Source of the DNA: Oscillospiraceae bacterium
GTDB taxonomy: Bacteria > Bacillota > Clostridia > Oscillospirales > Ruminococcaceae
NCBI GenBank assembly: GCA_015067145.1
Contig: SVNA01000010.1
Span: 1 to 64,000 of the forward strand
Reading direction: 5' to 3'
Length of the DNA: 64,000 bases
Under the pieces are notes generated by a model. The model was given only the letters and a program-made list of their open reading frames with translations. It was not told the origin of the DNA and did no database searches. Positions 27,295-36,761 of the stretch are shown here, in pieces; positions within the stretch are counted from its first letter, which is position 1, and each line of letters begins with the position of its first letter. The position numbers and the translations under genes were made by a program.

Positions 27295-27321
27295 CGAGTA
27301 ATATTAAATATAATTTTTCCG

Positions 27322-28821
27322 TCAGCCTGCAATATCCTCAATCAAAGCAAAGGAGCTTACAGTTTTGGACATAACAAAATCCGAATACGGTATATCGTAG
27401 TTTTTTCCATCCTGGGCCCTGAAACCGCCGTGGAAAATATCATCGTTGCTGTAGTATACCTGCTGCACGGCATCTGTTTCTGTTATAGTGGAAACATCAT
27501 AGATACCGTTTGTCTCACTGCCTGTCACACAGGCGAAATCCTCGGTGCTGCGGCCTATATACAGATTGTAGCTTTCTCCTATATTAAAAACAGGAGATGT
27601 GATGTTTACCCCCTGACGCTGACAAGGGTATCTGCTCAGAATATCGTCTCTGTAGCCCTCGTAGCAGAAGACAGCATTTCCATCTTTATCGGTGATTATA
27701 ACCGCATCACAGGAGGAAATTTCCTCTGCGAATTCAAGGTTAAAGCTGGTTTCGCGACTTTCATAGTCTGCCCAGTCGATGTGAGAACCGAAGGAAATTA
27801 ATGTACCGCCGTTGGCGTAATATCCTTTTTCGTCATCAACACCGCTGTCGGTGCTGCGATGACCGATAGAAACCGTTGTGCCGCCGTTTACAACAATCCA
27901 TCCGTTGGAGTCTATGCCGTCGCCGCCGTCTTCGCTAAGACCCGCCATAATACGCAGATTGCCGCCATTTATGGTAACGGAAGAATAGTCATCGTTTACG
28001 TTTATACCATCATTCTGAGCAATAATACATATATTGCCGCCATTTACAGAAATATGTTTTTCCGCACTTATACCTTCAAAATCGGCGGTCACATTAAGTA
28101 TGCCGCTGTTTTCGGCTTCGCCATTTATGTTCAGGGACATATAGGAATAAATTGTACCGTCCTGTTTCCAGCGTTTCTTTTCATCGTCATTGTCCTTATA
28201 TATCTTTGCAACATGAGAACCGCTGATACTATTGATGCTGCCGTCAGCAATTATTATATTTGCACCGGCACCGGAGGTGTCTACATTACTCGAAGCTGTT
28301 TTACTGCTTGTGTTGAGTTCACATTCATAAACATTTCTGAACACAATGGCAGGGGCAATATCGCAGTTGATATCCAGCCCGTCAAAAACAAGGGTTACAA
28401 CAGCGTTTGCGTTGCTTCTGGCTCTTTTGCTGAGGTCAATGCGTATCTGTCCGTTGCTGAGCTTGCCGCTCAGACGGTATGTACCTGCCTGGGTAATATT
28501 TAAAACTGTAACCGCTGCGGCTTCTTCTGCAGAGTGTTTATCACTGTCGAGGCCTAAACCATAAGGCCGTCCGCTGTCATAGTAATCTCTGTCTTCATAA
28601 TAAACAACATCGTTTGATATGTATATATTGCTTATAGTTTTGTATACTGTTCTGCCATTGGCAGTTATTTTATCGTCAGACAGAAGAATATCTGTTTCAT
28701 TTCTGTAATGAATTTTTCCATCGTCTGTAGAAGCGTCAGCAATTTCACTGCAGCCTGTGAAGAGGCAGAGAACAAGTACTGCTGAAAGACAAAAAGCTGT
28801 AATTCTTTTGATAACTGTCAT
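27322..28821 (-). CDS. Lipoprotein with carbohydrate-binding (DUF4353-like) repeats
   Basis: A 499-residue surface lipoprotein with signal peptide and lipobox LFTGCS. The body contains the beta-helical repeats typical of DUF4353 'carbohydrate-binding domain' proteins: NITQAGTYRLSGKLSNGQI, the HISVNGGNICIIAQNDGINV rung and VTINGGNLRIMAGLSEDG. These form a right-handed beta-helix that may bind glycans or calcium. It is a paralogue of the next gene, with the same order of segments throughout. The AAAGGAT ribosome binding site precedes ATG 28,821. No enzyme motif is seen. Confidence 0.82.
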   Translation of the reverse strand: MTVIKRITAFCLSAVLVLCLFTGCSEIADASTDDGKIHYRNETDILLSDDKITANGRTVYKTISNIYISNDVVYYEDRDYYDSGRPYGLGLDSDKHSAEEAAAVTVLNITQAGTYRLSGKLSNGQIRIDLSKRARSNANAVVTLVFDGLDINCDIAPAIVFRNVYECELNTSSKTASSNVDTSGAGANIIIADGSINSISGSHVAKIYKDNDDEKKRWKQDGTIYSYMSLNINGEAENSGILNVTADFEGISAEKHISVNGGNICIIAQNDGINVNDDYSSVTINGGNLRIMAGLSEDGGDGIDSNGWIVVNGGTTVSIGHRSTDSGVDDEKGYYANGGTLISFGSHIDWADYESRETSFNLEFAEEISSCDAVIITDKDGNAVFCYEGYRDDILSRYPCQRQGVNITSPVFNIGESYNLYIGRSTEDFACVTGSETNGIYDVSTITETDAVQQVYYSNDDIFHGGFRAQDGKNYDIPYSDFVMSKTVSSFALIEDIAG

Positions 28822-28913
28822 TGAATTTTATCCTTTATATATGTGTATACAGCGAATAACCTGCTGTAATTATATTATGATATCACAATTCTGCAATAAT
28901 ATAAAGGATAAAA

Positions 28914-28951
28914 TCAAAAAAAGCATCTTTGAAACTGTACGCAAAGATGTC
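28914..28951 (-). terminator. Terminator between the two lipoprotein genes
   Basis: CATCTTTG and CAAAGATG pair; on the minus strand seven T follow. It separates the paralogues into two transcripts. Confidence 0.85.
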
Positions 28952-28972
28952 TTTATATGATAATGACATTTA

Positions 28973-30742
28973 TTATAATATATAGTCAGTCACACCCGAA
29001 AAACTGTTCACTTTATCCTGCATAAAAAATTCTGTGAAAATCGCTGCAGATTTAAAAACATCGTTTTTATTGTCATTTTTGGGCTTTTCTGTAAAAGAAA
29101 AATCAAATTCTCCCTCACCGCCAAAATCTACGAGGTTGCCGTCAGGGTTTTTGGCAATTTCAAAGCCCTCGGGGACAGGTTTCATAATTTCTGGGTCAAA
29201 TTCATCCCCGTCAGGGAATGGGGGCGGTGACATATCATCAGGAAAATCTATAAATCCCGGTATCTGCGGTTTTTCACCATCAGGCATATCAGGCGGTGGC
29301 ATATCTTCAGGTTTATCACTGTTCATTGGTGGTCTGCCACCAATACCGCCATGGCCTTTCACGTCGGTGCCGCTGTATGCCTGCTGTACAGCATTTACGG
29401 AGGTAACGGTGGAAATGTCATATATTCCGTTTGTTTCGCTGCCTGTTACAACATCAATGCCATCAGAAGAACTGCCGATATATACGTTATAGCTTTCGCC
29501 AAGAGTAAATTCCGGACAGGAGATAACAGCCCCCATAAATTCTCTTGTGTTTTCGGCAGAGATTGTGTCTTTGGAAGTATCATAAGCAAATACAACACTG
29601 CCGTCTTCCTTTGTAACGATAATAGTACTGCCTTTTTCTTTATACTCTGCAAACTGCAGGTTCATTGTAACCTGCTTTGAATCGCTTTCTGCCCAGTCCA
29701 TTGTGGAGCCGAGAGCGATAACTGTGCCGTCGTTTATATAACTGCCCAGACTGCTGTCCAGCCCAGAGTCAGATACAGGTTTTGCCGCAGAAACAACTGT
29801 ACCTCCGTTGATAACCAGCCAGCCGTTGCTGTCCACGCCGTCTCCTTCTGCACCAAGGCCGGCAACAATGTGAACATTGCCGCCGTTGATGGTTGTAACC
29901 GAGACATCGTCCTGATTGGTATTGATACCGTCATTGTCTGAAAAAATATTGATATTGCCGCTGTTGATGGTCAGATGCATTTCTGTGCCAAGTCCCTCGT
30001 TGTCAGCGGTTATATTCAGTATGCCGCTTTCTCTTGCTTCGCCGGAAATATTCATGGACATATAGGAGTAGAAGGCTGCATCCTGCTTCCACAGTTTCTT
30101 TTCTTTATCATTGTCTTTAAAGATTTTTGCTACATAAGCACCTTCAACATTGTTGACACTGCCGTCAGAGATTATAACATTTGCACCTGCATCAGCGGTG
30201 TTTACGCTGCTTGTTGCAGAGTCTTTATTGCTGTCCCCGTCACATTCGTAAACATTCATAAACAGAACAGCAGGGGCAACATCGCAGTTGATGTCCAGCC
30301 CGTCAAGCACAAGTGTTACAACTGCATCTTTGTCCTCGTCAGCATCTTCGCCAAGGTCAACACGAATCTGCCCGTGGCTTAGTTGGCCACTCAGACGGTA
30401 TATGCCGCTTTCGGTGATATTTACAACGGTCACCTTTGCGGCTTCTTCAGCGGTATGCTTGTCAGCATCTGTGCCCTCGCCGTAAGGATTGCCGCTTTCG
30501 TAGCTGTCTCTGTCCTCATAGTAAATTACATCATTGGATGTGAATACTGCTGTGGTACTGTCGGTGACAGCTTTGCCATTGGCGGTTATACCGTCATCAG
30601 AAAGTATAATCTGCACTTCGTTATCGTAATAAATTTTATCATTTTCCGTTTGAGCCTGCGGATTGTCTGTATTTTCTCCACAGCCTGTGAAAGCTGACAG
30701 AACAAGCGAAGCAGTCAGTATAAAGGGGATAAGTTTTTTCAA
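28973..30742 (-). CDS. Lipoprotein with carbohydrate-binding repeats and Pro-rich tail
   Basis: A 589-residue paralogue of the previous lipoprotein. Translation most likely starts at TTG (30,740-30,742), since AAAGGAGG lies eight bases upstream and this gives a clean signal peptide with lipobox SAFTGC. The beta-helical repeats (NITESGIYRLSGQLSHGQI, LTINSGNINIFSDNDGINT and TINGGNVHIVAGLGAEG) align with the first copy. It then extends about 110 residues with a proline and aspartate rich segment (PPPDMPDGEKP) that resembles a wall-spanning or spacer region. The substrate is unknown. Confidence 0.82.
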   Translation of the reverse strand: MKKLIPFILTASLVLSAFTGCGENTDNPQAQTENDKIYYDNEVQIILSDDGITANGKAVTDSTTAVFTSNDVIYYEDRDSYESGNPYGEGTDADKHTAEEAAKVTVVNITESGIYRLSGQLSHGQIRVDLGEDADEDKDAVVTLVLDGLDINCDVAPAVLFMNVYECDGDSNKDSATSSVNTADAGANVIISDGSVNNVEGAYVAKIFKDNDKEKKLWKQDAAFYSYMSMNISGEARESGILNITADNEGLGTEMHLTINSGNINIFSDNDGINTNQDDVSVTTINGGNVHIVAGLGAEGDGVDSNGWLVINGGTVVSAAKPVSDSGLDSSLGSYINDGTVIALGSTMDWAESDSKQVTMNLQFAEYKEKGSTIIVTKEDGSVVFAYDTSKDTISAENTREFMGAVISCPEFTLGESYNVYIGSSSDGIDVVTGSETNGIYDISTVTSVNAVQQAYSGTDVKGHGGIGGRPPMNSDKPEDMPPPDMPDGEKPQIPGFIDFPDDMSPPPFPDGDEFDPEIMKPVPEGFEIAKNPDGNLVDFGGEGEFDFSFTEKPKNDNKNDVFKSAAIFTEFFMQDKVNSFSGVTDYIL

Positions 30743-30899
30743 TATAAAACCTCCTTTGATATTATGTTTATATATCAGAAAAAAGGCACATTTTGCCCTG
30801 CACTTGTGCCGGTATACTTTTATTATACACATCTTTATGATAAAATTATATCAAATTTATGATAGAAATGTAACAGAAACAATCTGCGGAGGTGTAAAT

Positions 30900-31823
30900 A
30901 TGAAAGAAAAATGGCAAAAAATACTCAATATACTTTCTTTTGTACTGCTTGTTGTGTGTTTTGTAAGGATTGGATGGCTTAATAACGAAATCTCCAACCT
31001 TCGCAACACAATGAACAACAACCGCAGTATGCTGCAGAGCAGTATAGATGCAATAAGCAGTAACGTCCGCTACGAGCTGGAGCAGGCAAGCAACCTTTTA
31101 AGTGACAGCAGCTGGAACACAGGCGGGCTGAACGTTGAGGACAAAACAGCAACCTTTGACTGCTATGTGGTGCCAAAGGTGTACAGTCCTGAAAAAACAG
31201 AAGCCACTCTTGTCTGCAACGGGGAAGAATATCCGATGACACTGGAAAACAGCAGATATATTGCAGAAATCACACTGCCTCTTTTTGAGGAAAGTGTTGT
31301 AAGCGGTGTACAGTTCAGCGAAGACGGCACAATCCGCACCCAGCAGCTTAACTGGCATATCAACCCAAGGTATGATATGGTGCCGACAGCCTATGTAAAC
31401 TATTCGGGTTCAACACGCCAGAATTATGAGGGCACAGATATTATAAGAACCTACAGCGGAAGTGCCGAAATTGATTTTGAACACAAGGGATTTGCAAAAA
31501 TAAACAAAGATGCCCAGATTGTATTTCTTATAAACGGAAAAGAAGTGTGGTGTCATAAACCTGTTCTGGAAGAACAGTACACCGATGATTATATCTCCCA
31601 TTACACAGCGGAAATTGAACAGAGCTTTAAAATTAAAAGAGGCGATACGATTGAGATGTATATAGAGTTCAGTGACAGTAACGGCTGGAGATACCGCAGC
31701 ATTATGGAGGATGCAACGATAGGCGAAAAGGGCAACCCTGTGCCTAACCGTGAATATTACCATGCCGAGGCGGATATTTACGATGCTGACGGTAATAAGG
31801 TTTTTGATGGTATGAAGTTTTAA
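30900..31823 (+). CDS. Membrane-anchored extracellular protein, unknown function
   Basis: A 307-residue protein that I do not recognise. The start at 30,900 follows GGAGGTG by six bases. One membrane helix (about residues 8-26) is followed by a short heptad-like coiled coil (about 27-66, with many Asn and Ser) and an extracellular part rich in beta strands, with repeated aromatic and charged patches such as INGKEVWCHKP. It is divergent from the lipoprotein gene and ends in a bidirectional terminator. Confidence 0.72.
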   Translation: MKEKWQKILNILSFVLLVVCFVRIGWLNNEISNLRNTMNNNRSMLQSSIDAISSNVRYELEQASNLLSDSSWNTGGLNVEDKTATFDCYVVPKVYSPEKTEATLVCNGEEYPMTLENSRYIAEITLPLFEESVVSGVQFSEDGTIRTQQLNWHINPRYDMVPTAYVNYSGSTRQNYEGTDIIRTYSGSAEIDFEHKGFAKINKDAQIVFLINGKEVWCHKPVLEEQYTDDYISHYTAEIEQSFKIKRGDTIEMYIEFSDSNGWRYRSIMEDATIGEKGNPVPNREYYHAEADIYDADGNKVFDGMKF

Positions 31824-31829
31824 ACAAAA

Positions 31830-31868
31830 AATCCGTGGAATTTGGTGCTTTGCCAAAATCCACGGATT
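31830..31868. terminator. Bidirectional terminator
   Basis: AATCCGTGGA and TCCACGGATT form the outer stem with an inner TTTGG/CCAAA pairing. It serves both convergent genes. Confidence 0.88.
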
Positions 31869-31872
31869 AGTT

Positions 31873-32820
31873 TTATTCACTCAAAATATCAAACAGTTTT
31901 TCCATATTATCATCAGAATATTCAACCTCTGATGAATACATACGGGCAATTTCTACCATATCATCAATGGTGATGCTGTCGTTTTTACTGTAATGCAAAG
32001 CACACAGCATATAAATCATTTTACAGCTCAAAGCCACAAAAGCTGCTCTCTGTGCCAGTCTGCCATCATCAAGGCAGTCAGCAAGGTGGCGGTATGCAAA
32101 ATACACTGCAAGCTGTTCAAAGGCTGTTTCAAATTCTTCACAGATAGGCAGGTTAAAACTGCTTTCATCTGCATTTTTTAATTCTTCCAGCATAACGTCC
32201 CGCACATCATCCAGCTTTTCAAGGCTCATAAATATTTCAGCCCACTGTGCAGCATTTCTGTGTTTCAGCTTTGCATCACACAAATCCAGCATATTTTTTA
32301 TGCGTTTTTTCACAGGAATTGTCCTGTTCTGAAGAATATCAAATATATCATCCCGCAAATCGAGAAAATCGCACTCGTCCTCAAACAAGAACTCGCCGCC
32401 GACATTCTCTGTGCATATAAGCTGAACAGGTTCTTTCTGCGATAAAATCAGTTTTCCTGCAGCTTCACAGCACAGTCCCAGACCGATTTCTGTTCTGTCA
32501 GAGTAAAAGTTACGGAATCGTGGATGGTCATCACAAATCTGGCAGAACCCATCCTGTCCAAGTTCTGTGTAGATATCGCACAGGTTTTTATCATTGAGAA
32601 AAGGACAGCGGTCATTTTCTGCAAGGCAGAAATGGCTTGTGCCGTCGGCTTCGGTAACTATATTTTTATCCAGACGTCTGCCAAGCTGGCCCTCCACAGT
32701 TTTATAAAATGCCAAAGTATCCTCATCAATATCAATTTCCCAGCCTATGCAGCAGCTGTGGAGGCATTTATCGGCTGTACATTGAAACTTTTTATAATAA
32801 TCAGGTACAACAGTAATCAT
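31873..32820 (-). CDS. FliB-like (flagellin lysine-N-methylase family) protein
   Basis: A 315-residue protein with the cysteine-rich N-terminus of the FliB family: CTADKCLHSCCIGWEIDID, CPFLNDKNLCDIYTELG and CQICDDHPRF. The cysteines likely bind an iron-sulfur cluster. In Salmonella FliB methylates flagellin, but many Clostridia with no flagella carry the family and no flagellar gene is in this window, so the target is open. The start at 32,820 follows a GAAAGG site located just after the thioesterase stop. Confidence 0.78.
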   Translation of the reverse strand: MITVVPDYYKKFQCTADKCLHSCCIGWEIDIDEDTLAFYKTVEGQLGRRLDKNIVTEADGTSHFCLAENDRCPFLNDKNLCDIYTELGQDGFCQICDDHPRFRNFYSDRTEIGLGLCCEAAGKLILSQKEPVQLICTENVGGEFLFEDECDFLDLRDDIFDILQNRTIPVKKRIKNMLDLCDAKLKHRNAAQWAEIFMSLEKLDDVRDVMLEELKNADESSFNLPICEEFETAFEQLAVYFAYRHLADCLDDGRLAQRAAFVALSCKMIYMLCALHYSKNDSITIDDMVEIARMYSSEVEYSDDNMEKLFDILSE

Positions 32821-32833
32821 ACTTTGCCTTTCA

Positions 32834-33331
32834 CTAATCAATAAATTTTGGCGGCAGACCTTCATATCCCATATTTTTAAGTGCATGGTCTATGGTCTGT
32901 CTGCCCTGCAATACCAGCAGCTTGGAGGTACCGTGGGCAACAACGCGGTCGCTGTCGTCTTTCACAACTGCTTCACACAGACAGACACTTCGTCCTTCCT
33001 TTATAGCAGTGGCGTGCACTGTCAGCCTTCTTTCCTTTGCCATTGCAAGGTCTGTTACCGACACGTCAAGGGTGGTAAAACCTGCGTCTTCGGGCTGATG
33101 GTAATAAGCTGCCCAGTAGTTTGCAGTGTCGATAAGGGAAGCGTTTACCCCTCCGTGTACCGACCCGAAAGGGTTGTGATGCTTGTTTTTATCTATATCC
33201 AGCACAACCTTTGCATATCCGGGGCTTATATCAACAAGTTTTATTCCAAGCAAGGAAAAGTAGGGACTCTGGTTCACCAGTTCCATCAGTTTTTCTATAT
33301 GCAAAGGGTTTACCTTTTTCTTTTTATCCAT
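32834..33331 (-). CDS. PaaI-type hotdog thioesterase
   Basis: A 165-residue hotdog-fold acyl-CoA thioesterase. The PaaI signature is HHNPFGSVHGGVNASLIDTA, which carries the conserved Asn, Gly and catalytic Asp, with TLDVSVTDLAMA and CEAVVKDDSDRVVAHGTSKL as further family strands. It is followed 13 bases later by the FliB-like gene, so they are cotranscribed. The acyl substrate is unknown. Confidence 0.88.
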   Translation of the reverse strand: MDKKKKVNPLHIEKLMELVNQSPYFSLLGIKLVDISPGYAKVVLDIDKNKHHNPFGSVHGGVNASLIDTANYWAAYYHQPEDAGFTTLDVSVTDLAMAKERRLTVHATAIKEGRSVCLCEAVVKDDSDRVVAHGTSKLLVLQGRQTIDHALKNMGYEGLPPKFID

Positions 33332-33460
33332 AATTGCTCTCCAGATTAATTTTTATTTATTTTATCACAAAGGTCTCCTGTGTGCAATTCTACGCAACGC
33401 AGGTTGTGTGGCTGCGGGGGTAGGGTTATAATATAGGCATAAAGAAAAGAGGTAAATACT

Positions 33461-34045
33461 ATGGACAGCTATATCACCGCCGCAACAATTAAAAACTTAA
33501 GAGAGAGAAAGGGGATAACCCAGTCGGAACTGGCAGATAAAATCGGTGTCAGCGTCAAAACAATTTCCAAATGGGAGACAGCAAAGGGCCTGCCCGATAT
33601 TTCCCTTATCGAGCCGCTGGCAAAAACTTTGGGAATATCAGTGATTGAACTTATGTCAGGAGAGCATATAATCAACAGAAATACCTCCTGCAATATGCTG
33701 CGTTCAAAATTCTATATATGTCCTGTATGCGGAAATATTGTTCATTCCACGGGAGAAAGTCTTGTCAGCTGCTGCGGGATAACTCTGCCGCCCTTTGAAG
33801 CGGAAGAATGTGATGCAGACCACACTGTAACAGTTGAAGCAGTGGAAGATGAACATTTCATCACAGTCCATCACCCTATGGAGAAAGGTCATTTTATCAC
33901 CTTTATTGCCTATGTAACAGGGGACAGATACCAGTTTGTAAAACTTTATCCCGAGGGAAATGCCCAGTGCCGCCTTAATCTGCGGGGCAGAGGTGTTCTG
34001 TATATCTGCTGCAACCGTCACGGACTTATGAAATATAAACTGTAA
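33461..34045 (+). CDS. XRE regulator fused to a desulfoferrodoxin-like iron domain
   Basis: A 194-residue fusion. Residues 7-66 are an XRE helix-turn-helix (ITQSELADKIGVSVKTISKW). Residues 85-106 match a desulforedoxin centre: C87, C90, C104 and C105 in CPVCGNIV and SCCG. Residues 118-194 follow the superoxide reductase fold, with H121, H138, H144, C184 and H187 at the positions of the four His and one Cys iron ligands (HPMEKGHFI and CNRHG). The Glu-Lys pair that helps catalysis in the enzyme is not kept before H121. I infer a redox, superoxide or iron sensing regulator. AGAGG precedes the ATG. Confidence 0.82.
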   Translation: MDSYITAATIKNLRERKGITQSELADKIGVSVKTISKWETAKGLPDISLIEPLAKTLGISVIELMSGEHIINRNTSCNMLRSKFYICPVCGNIVHSTGESLVSCCGITLPPFEAEECDADHTVTVEAVEDEHFITVHHPMEKGHFITFIAYVTGDRYQFVKLYPEGNAQCRLNLRGRGVLYICCNRHGLMKYKL

Positions 34046-34050
34046 AATAA

Positions 34051-34086
34051 AAACTCTCCGGCGGATTTTCTCCGTCAGAGAGTTTT
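34051..34086. terminator. Bidirectional terminator
   Basis: AAAACTCTC pairs with GAGAGTTTT with an inner GCGGA/TCCGT stem. It lies between the convergent XRE and MFS genes. Confidence 0.85.
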
Positions 34087-34093
34087 ACTTGTA

Positions 34094-35341
34094 TTATTGT
34101 CTAAGTTTGTGTGCTGCGGTTATAACAAACTGCATTGTAACTGTTACACACAGCATTATTGCGGCAGTTACAATCAGCACCGACACGTAACTGCCTGTCA
34201 GGTCATATCCCAGATTGGTAAAAGGTGTGCCTATTGCATAACCTGCTGTGTTGGCAGATGCAAATATACCCATAACCTTGTTAAAACTTTTTTCACCGAA
34301 CAAATCGGCAGAATAAAGCGGAAGCATAACCGTTTCCAGCGGAAATGCAATGGAAGAAAAAACAGCATAGGATACTGCAAATGCCCTGCCTGTAACAGAT
34401 GCAGAGGTTACTGCCAGCGACAGCATACATATTACAGCGGCAAAACAGCACAGTGTAATTGTTATACGCAGCCCTTTTTTGTCATACATAACGCCTGCAA
34501 TAAATTTTGAGGCGGTCAGCACAAGGAATGTTATGCTGGACATGGTTGCGATAAAAGGGGCATCCAGCCCCACATCACGCATATGAGCGGCAAATATACC
34601 CACAACACCCTGCAGACAAAAGCCTGTGAAGAAAATACATATAAGAGCGGTATAAAAACAAGGGGTGTGCTTTATGAAGGAAAATTCCAGTCCTGTCCAG
34701 CCTTGGCTTTTTGCCTTTTTCCGTGTTGCGTTTGGTGCAGATATCTTTTCTGCAGGTGGATTTTCTTTGAAAAATACAATCACGGCAACAAGTGTTACCG
34801 CAAGGATAAGTGCAATAAATCTGAACGCATTGCGATACCCGAATATATTGCTTTCATCATAAATCATAGGGGATAGAATCTGTGCCGCAACTGCACCGCC
34901 GACACCGTTGGCACATAGCACAGCTCCTGTAATGGTGCCCTTGTTTTCAGGGCTCCAGCGGTTTATAACACACCCTACCATTGCAGTGCCTGTAAGGCTG
35001 AACCCTATTCCTGCAAATACTTCACTCAGTATAAAAAACTCAACACTGTCGGCAAGGGAACTTATAATGCAAAAAATTATAAGAAAAGAGATACCTGTGC
35101 TGATAAGTTTTTTTGTTCCGTGCTTTGCAACAAGATAACCAAAAAAGAAATTCACAACCGATGTGGTGATATATCTGCAGCTGGTGGAAAGGGAAAATAC
35201 AGTTCTTTTTATATTCAGAGCTTCACATATAGCCGCAAGAAAAAGACCTTTGTTTGCACTGCAGAAGCCAAGACAGACAAAAATCATGACAAAACATATA
35301 AAGATGTTTATCCACTTATTTCGGTTATAATTCTTGATCAC
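34094..35341 (-). CDS. Major facilitator superfamily transporter
   Basis: A 415-residue protein with about twelve membrane helices. The first-half loop GYLVAKHGTKKL and the second-half KFIAGVMYDKKGLR carry the MFS loop 2-3 and 8-9 signatures. It is of the oxalate/formate or monocarboxylate-like class (LTGTAMVGCVINRWSPENKGTITG). I set the start at the GTG 35,341 because GAGGTG lies six bases upstream; the in-frame GTG at 35,350 overlaps that site. The substrate cannot be read. Confidence 0.85.
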   Translation of the reverse strand: MIKNYNRNKWINIFICFVMIFVCLGFCSANKGLFLAAICEALNIKRTVFSLSTSCRYITTSVVNFFFGYLVAKHGTKKLISTGISFLIIFCIISSLADSVEFFILSEVFAGIGFSLTGTAMVGCVINRWSPENKGTITGAVLCANGVGGAVAAQILSPMIYDESNIFGYRNAFRFIALILAVTLVAVIVFFKENPPAEKISAPNATRKKAKSQGWTGLEFSFIKHTPCFYTALICIFFTGFCLQGVVGIFAAHMRDVGLDAPFIATMSSITFLVLTASKFIAGVMYDKKGLRITITLCCFAAVICMLSLAVTSASVTGRAFAVSYAVFSSIAFPLETVMLPLYSADLFGEKSFNKVMGIFASANTAGYAIGTPFTNLGYDLTGSYVSVLIVTAAIMLCVTVTMQFVITAAHKLRQ

Positions 35342-35427
35342 GTTAATCACCTCTGTACATAGTGATTGAAAATATATATTCTGATTTTATTATATTACCC
35401 TGAATTTTGCGTGTCAATTTGAAAGAA

Positions 35428-35465
35428 AAAACATCTGCCCAGAGGGTAAACCGAGCAGATGTTTT
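35428..35465 (-). terminator. Terminator of the uracil/xanthine permease gene
   Basis: AACATCTGC and GCAGATGTT pair; on the minus strand TTTTTTC follows. Confidence 0.85.
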
Positions 35466-35480
35466 GCTTTTTGATGATAG

Positions 35481-36761
35481 TTATTCAGCAGTTTTACCAA
35501 ATTCGTAGTCGTTGCCAGGGAGAATTGTGTTGAGAGCAATACCAAGGATTGCAGCGATTGCAAGAGCTGTAAGTGTGATTGTTGTGCCGGCAACTGTAAA
35601 TGTGATACCGCCGATGCTGTTGAAGCCGAGAGCGGAAACCAGGATAACTGCAGCGATAATCAGATTGCGGCTCTGTGTAAAGTCAATCTGATTTTCAACA
35701 ATGTTTCTGATACCAACTGCGGAAATCATACCGTAAAGGATAAGGGAAACACCGCCGATAATTGCAGCAGGAATGCTGTTTACAATAGCGTCAAATTTTG
35801 GTACGCAGGAAAGGATAATTGCGATAACCGCAGCAAGACGTACGATTGCAGGGTCAAAAACTTTTGTAAGAGCAAGAACACCTGTGTTTTCGCCGTATGT
35901 TGTGTTGGCAGGACCGCCGATAAAGCCTGCAAAGCTTGTTGCAAGGCCGTCACCGAGAAGTGTTCTGTGGAGACCCGGGTCTTCGATGTAGTTTTCGCCT
36001 GTTGTTGCACTGATGGCAGCAATGTCGCCGATATGTTCCATCATGGCAGCAAGAGCGATAGGCATAATTGTAATGATTGCACTGATATCAAACTTTGCAA
36101 AGTTTGCAGGGATAACAGGGGAACCAAACATATCTGCAGCTGCAACGGATGTAAAGTCAACTGCACCTGTTACAAGAGCAACAATGTAGGAAACAACAAC
36201 GCTGAGCAGGATAGGGATAATTTTAACCATGCCTTTGCCCCAGATGTTGCAGATAACGATAATTGCAAGTGCGATAATTGCCAGAGGCCAGTTTGTGCTT
36301 GCATTTGTAATGGCTGTAGGTGCAAGGATAAGACCGATGGAGACGATGATAGGGCCTGTAACAATCGGCGGGAAGAATTTCATAATCTTTCTGATACCGA
36401 AAGCTTTGATAAGGGCGGACATAAGGATGTAAAGCAGACCTGCGGCAACAACACCGCCGCATGCGTATGGCAGCATTTCTGTGTTTGCCATTGCCTGTCC
36501 GTCAGGTCCCAGCAGCTTTGGGGCAACTACCTCAAAACCGCCAAGAAATACAAAGGATGAGCCAAGAAAGGCAGGAACCTTGCCTTTTGTGATAAAGTGG
36601 AATAAAAGTGTGCCTACACCAGCAGCAAACAATGTTGTGGAGATGTTCAGACCTGTGATAAGCGGTACAAGAACTGTAGCACCGAACATTGCGAAAACGT
36701 GCTGGAAACCAAGAAGAATGTTCTGTGGTTTCATTTCAGGCAGAATTCTTTGTTTTTTCAT
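35481..36761 (-). CDS. Uracil/xanthine permease, NCS2 family
   Basis: A 426-residue nucleobase:proton symporter close to UraA. It starts with LGFQHVFAMFGATVLVPLITG, the NCS2 hallmark; further family segments are KFFPPIVTGPIIVSIGL, ALAAMMEHIGDI (with the substrate Glu), GDGLATSFAGFIGGPANTTYGENTGVLALTKV and IIGGVSLILYGMI. The QNPGEN-like signature of the family is represented by NTTYGENTG, which fits uracil transport (UraA, PyrP). AAAGGAG precedes the ATG. No pyrimidine attenuator was recognised upstream. Confidence 0.92.
   Translation of the reverse strand: MKKQRILPEMKPQNILLGFQHVFAMFGATVLVPLITGLNISTTLFAAGVGTLLFHFITKGKVPAFLGSSFVFLGGFEVVAPKLLGPDGQAMANTEMLPYACGGVVAAGLLYILMSALIKAFGIRKIMKFFPPIVTGPIIVSIGLILAPTAITNASTNWPLAIIALAIIVICNIWGKGMVKIIPILLSVVVSYIVALVTGAVDFTSVAAADMFGSPVIPANFAKFDISAIITIMPIALAAMMEHIGDIAAISATTGENYIEDPGLHRTLLGDGLATSFAGFIGGPANTTYGENTGVLALTKVFDPAIVRLAAVIAIILSCVPKFDAIVNSIPAAIIGGVSLILYGMISAVGIRNIVENQIDFTQSRNLIIAAVILVSALGFNSIGGITFTVAGTTITLTALAIAAILGIALNTILPGNDYEFGKTAE

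Noticed and set aside
28826-28913. 15-bp perfect inverted repeat that includes the ribosome binding site of the first lipoprotein gene
   Set aside because: A promoter (TTGCAG-N16-TATAAT on the minus strand) between the arms would leave the upstream arm out of the mRNA, so a translation-blocking hairpin is not supported unless a longer transcript exists.
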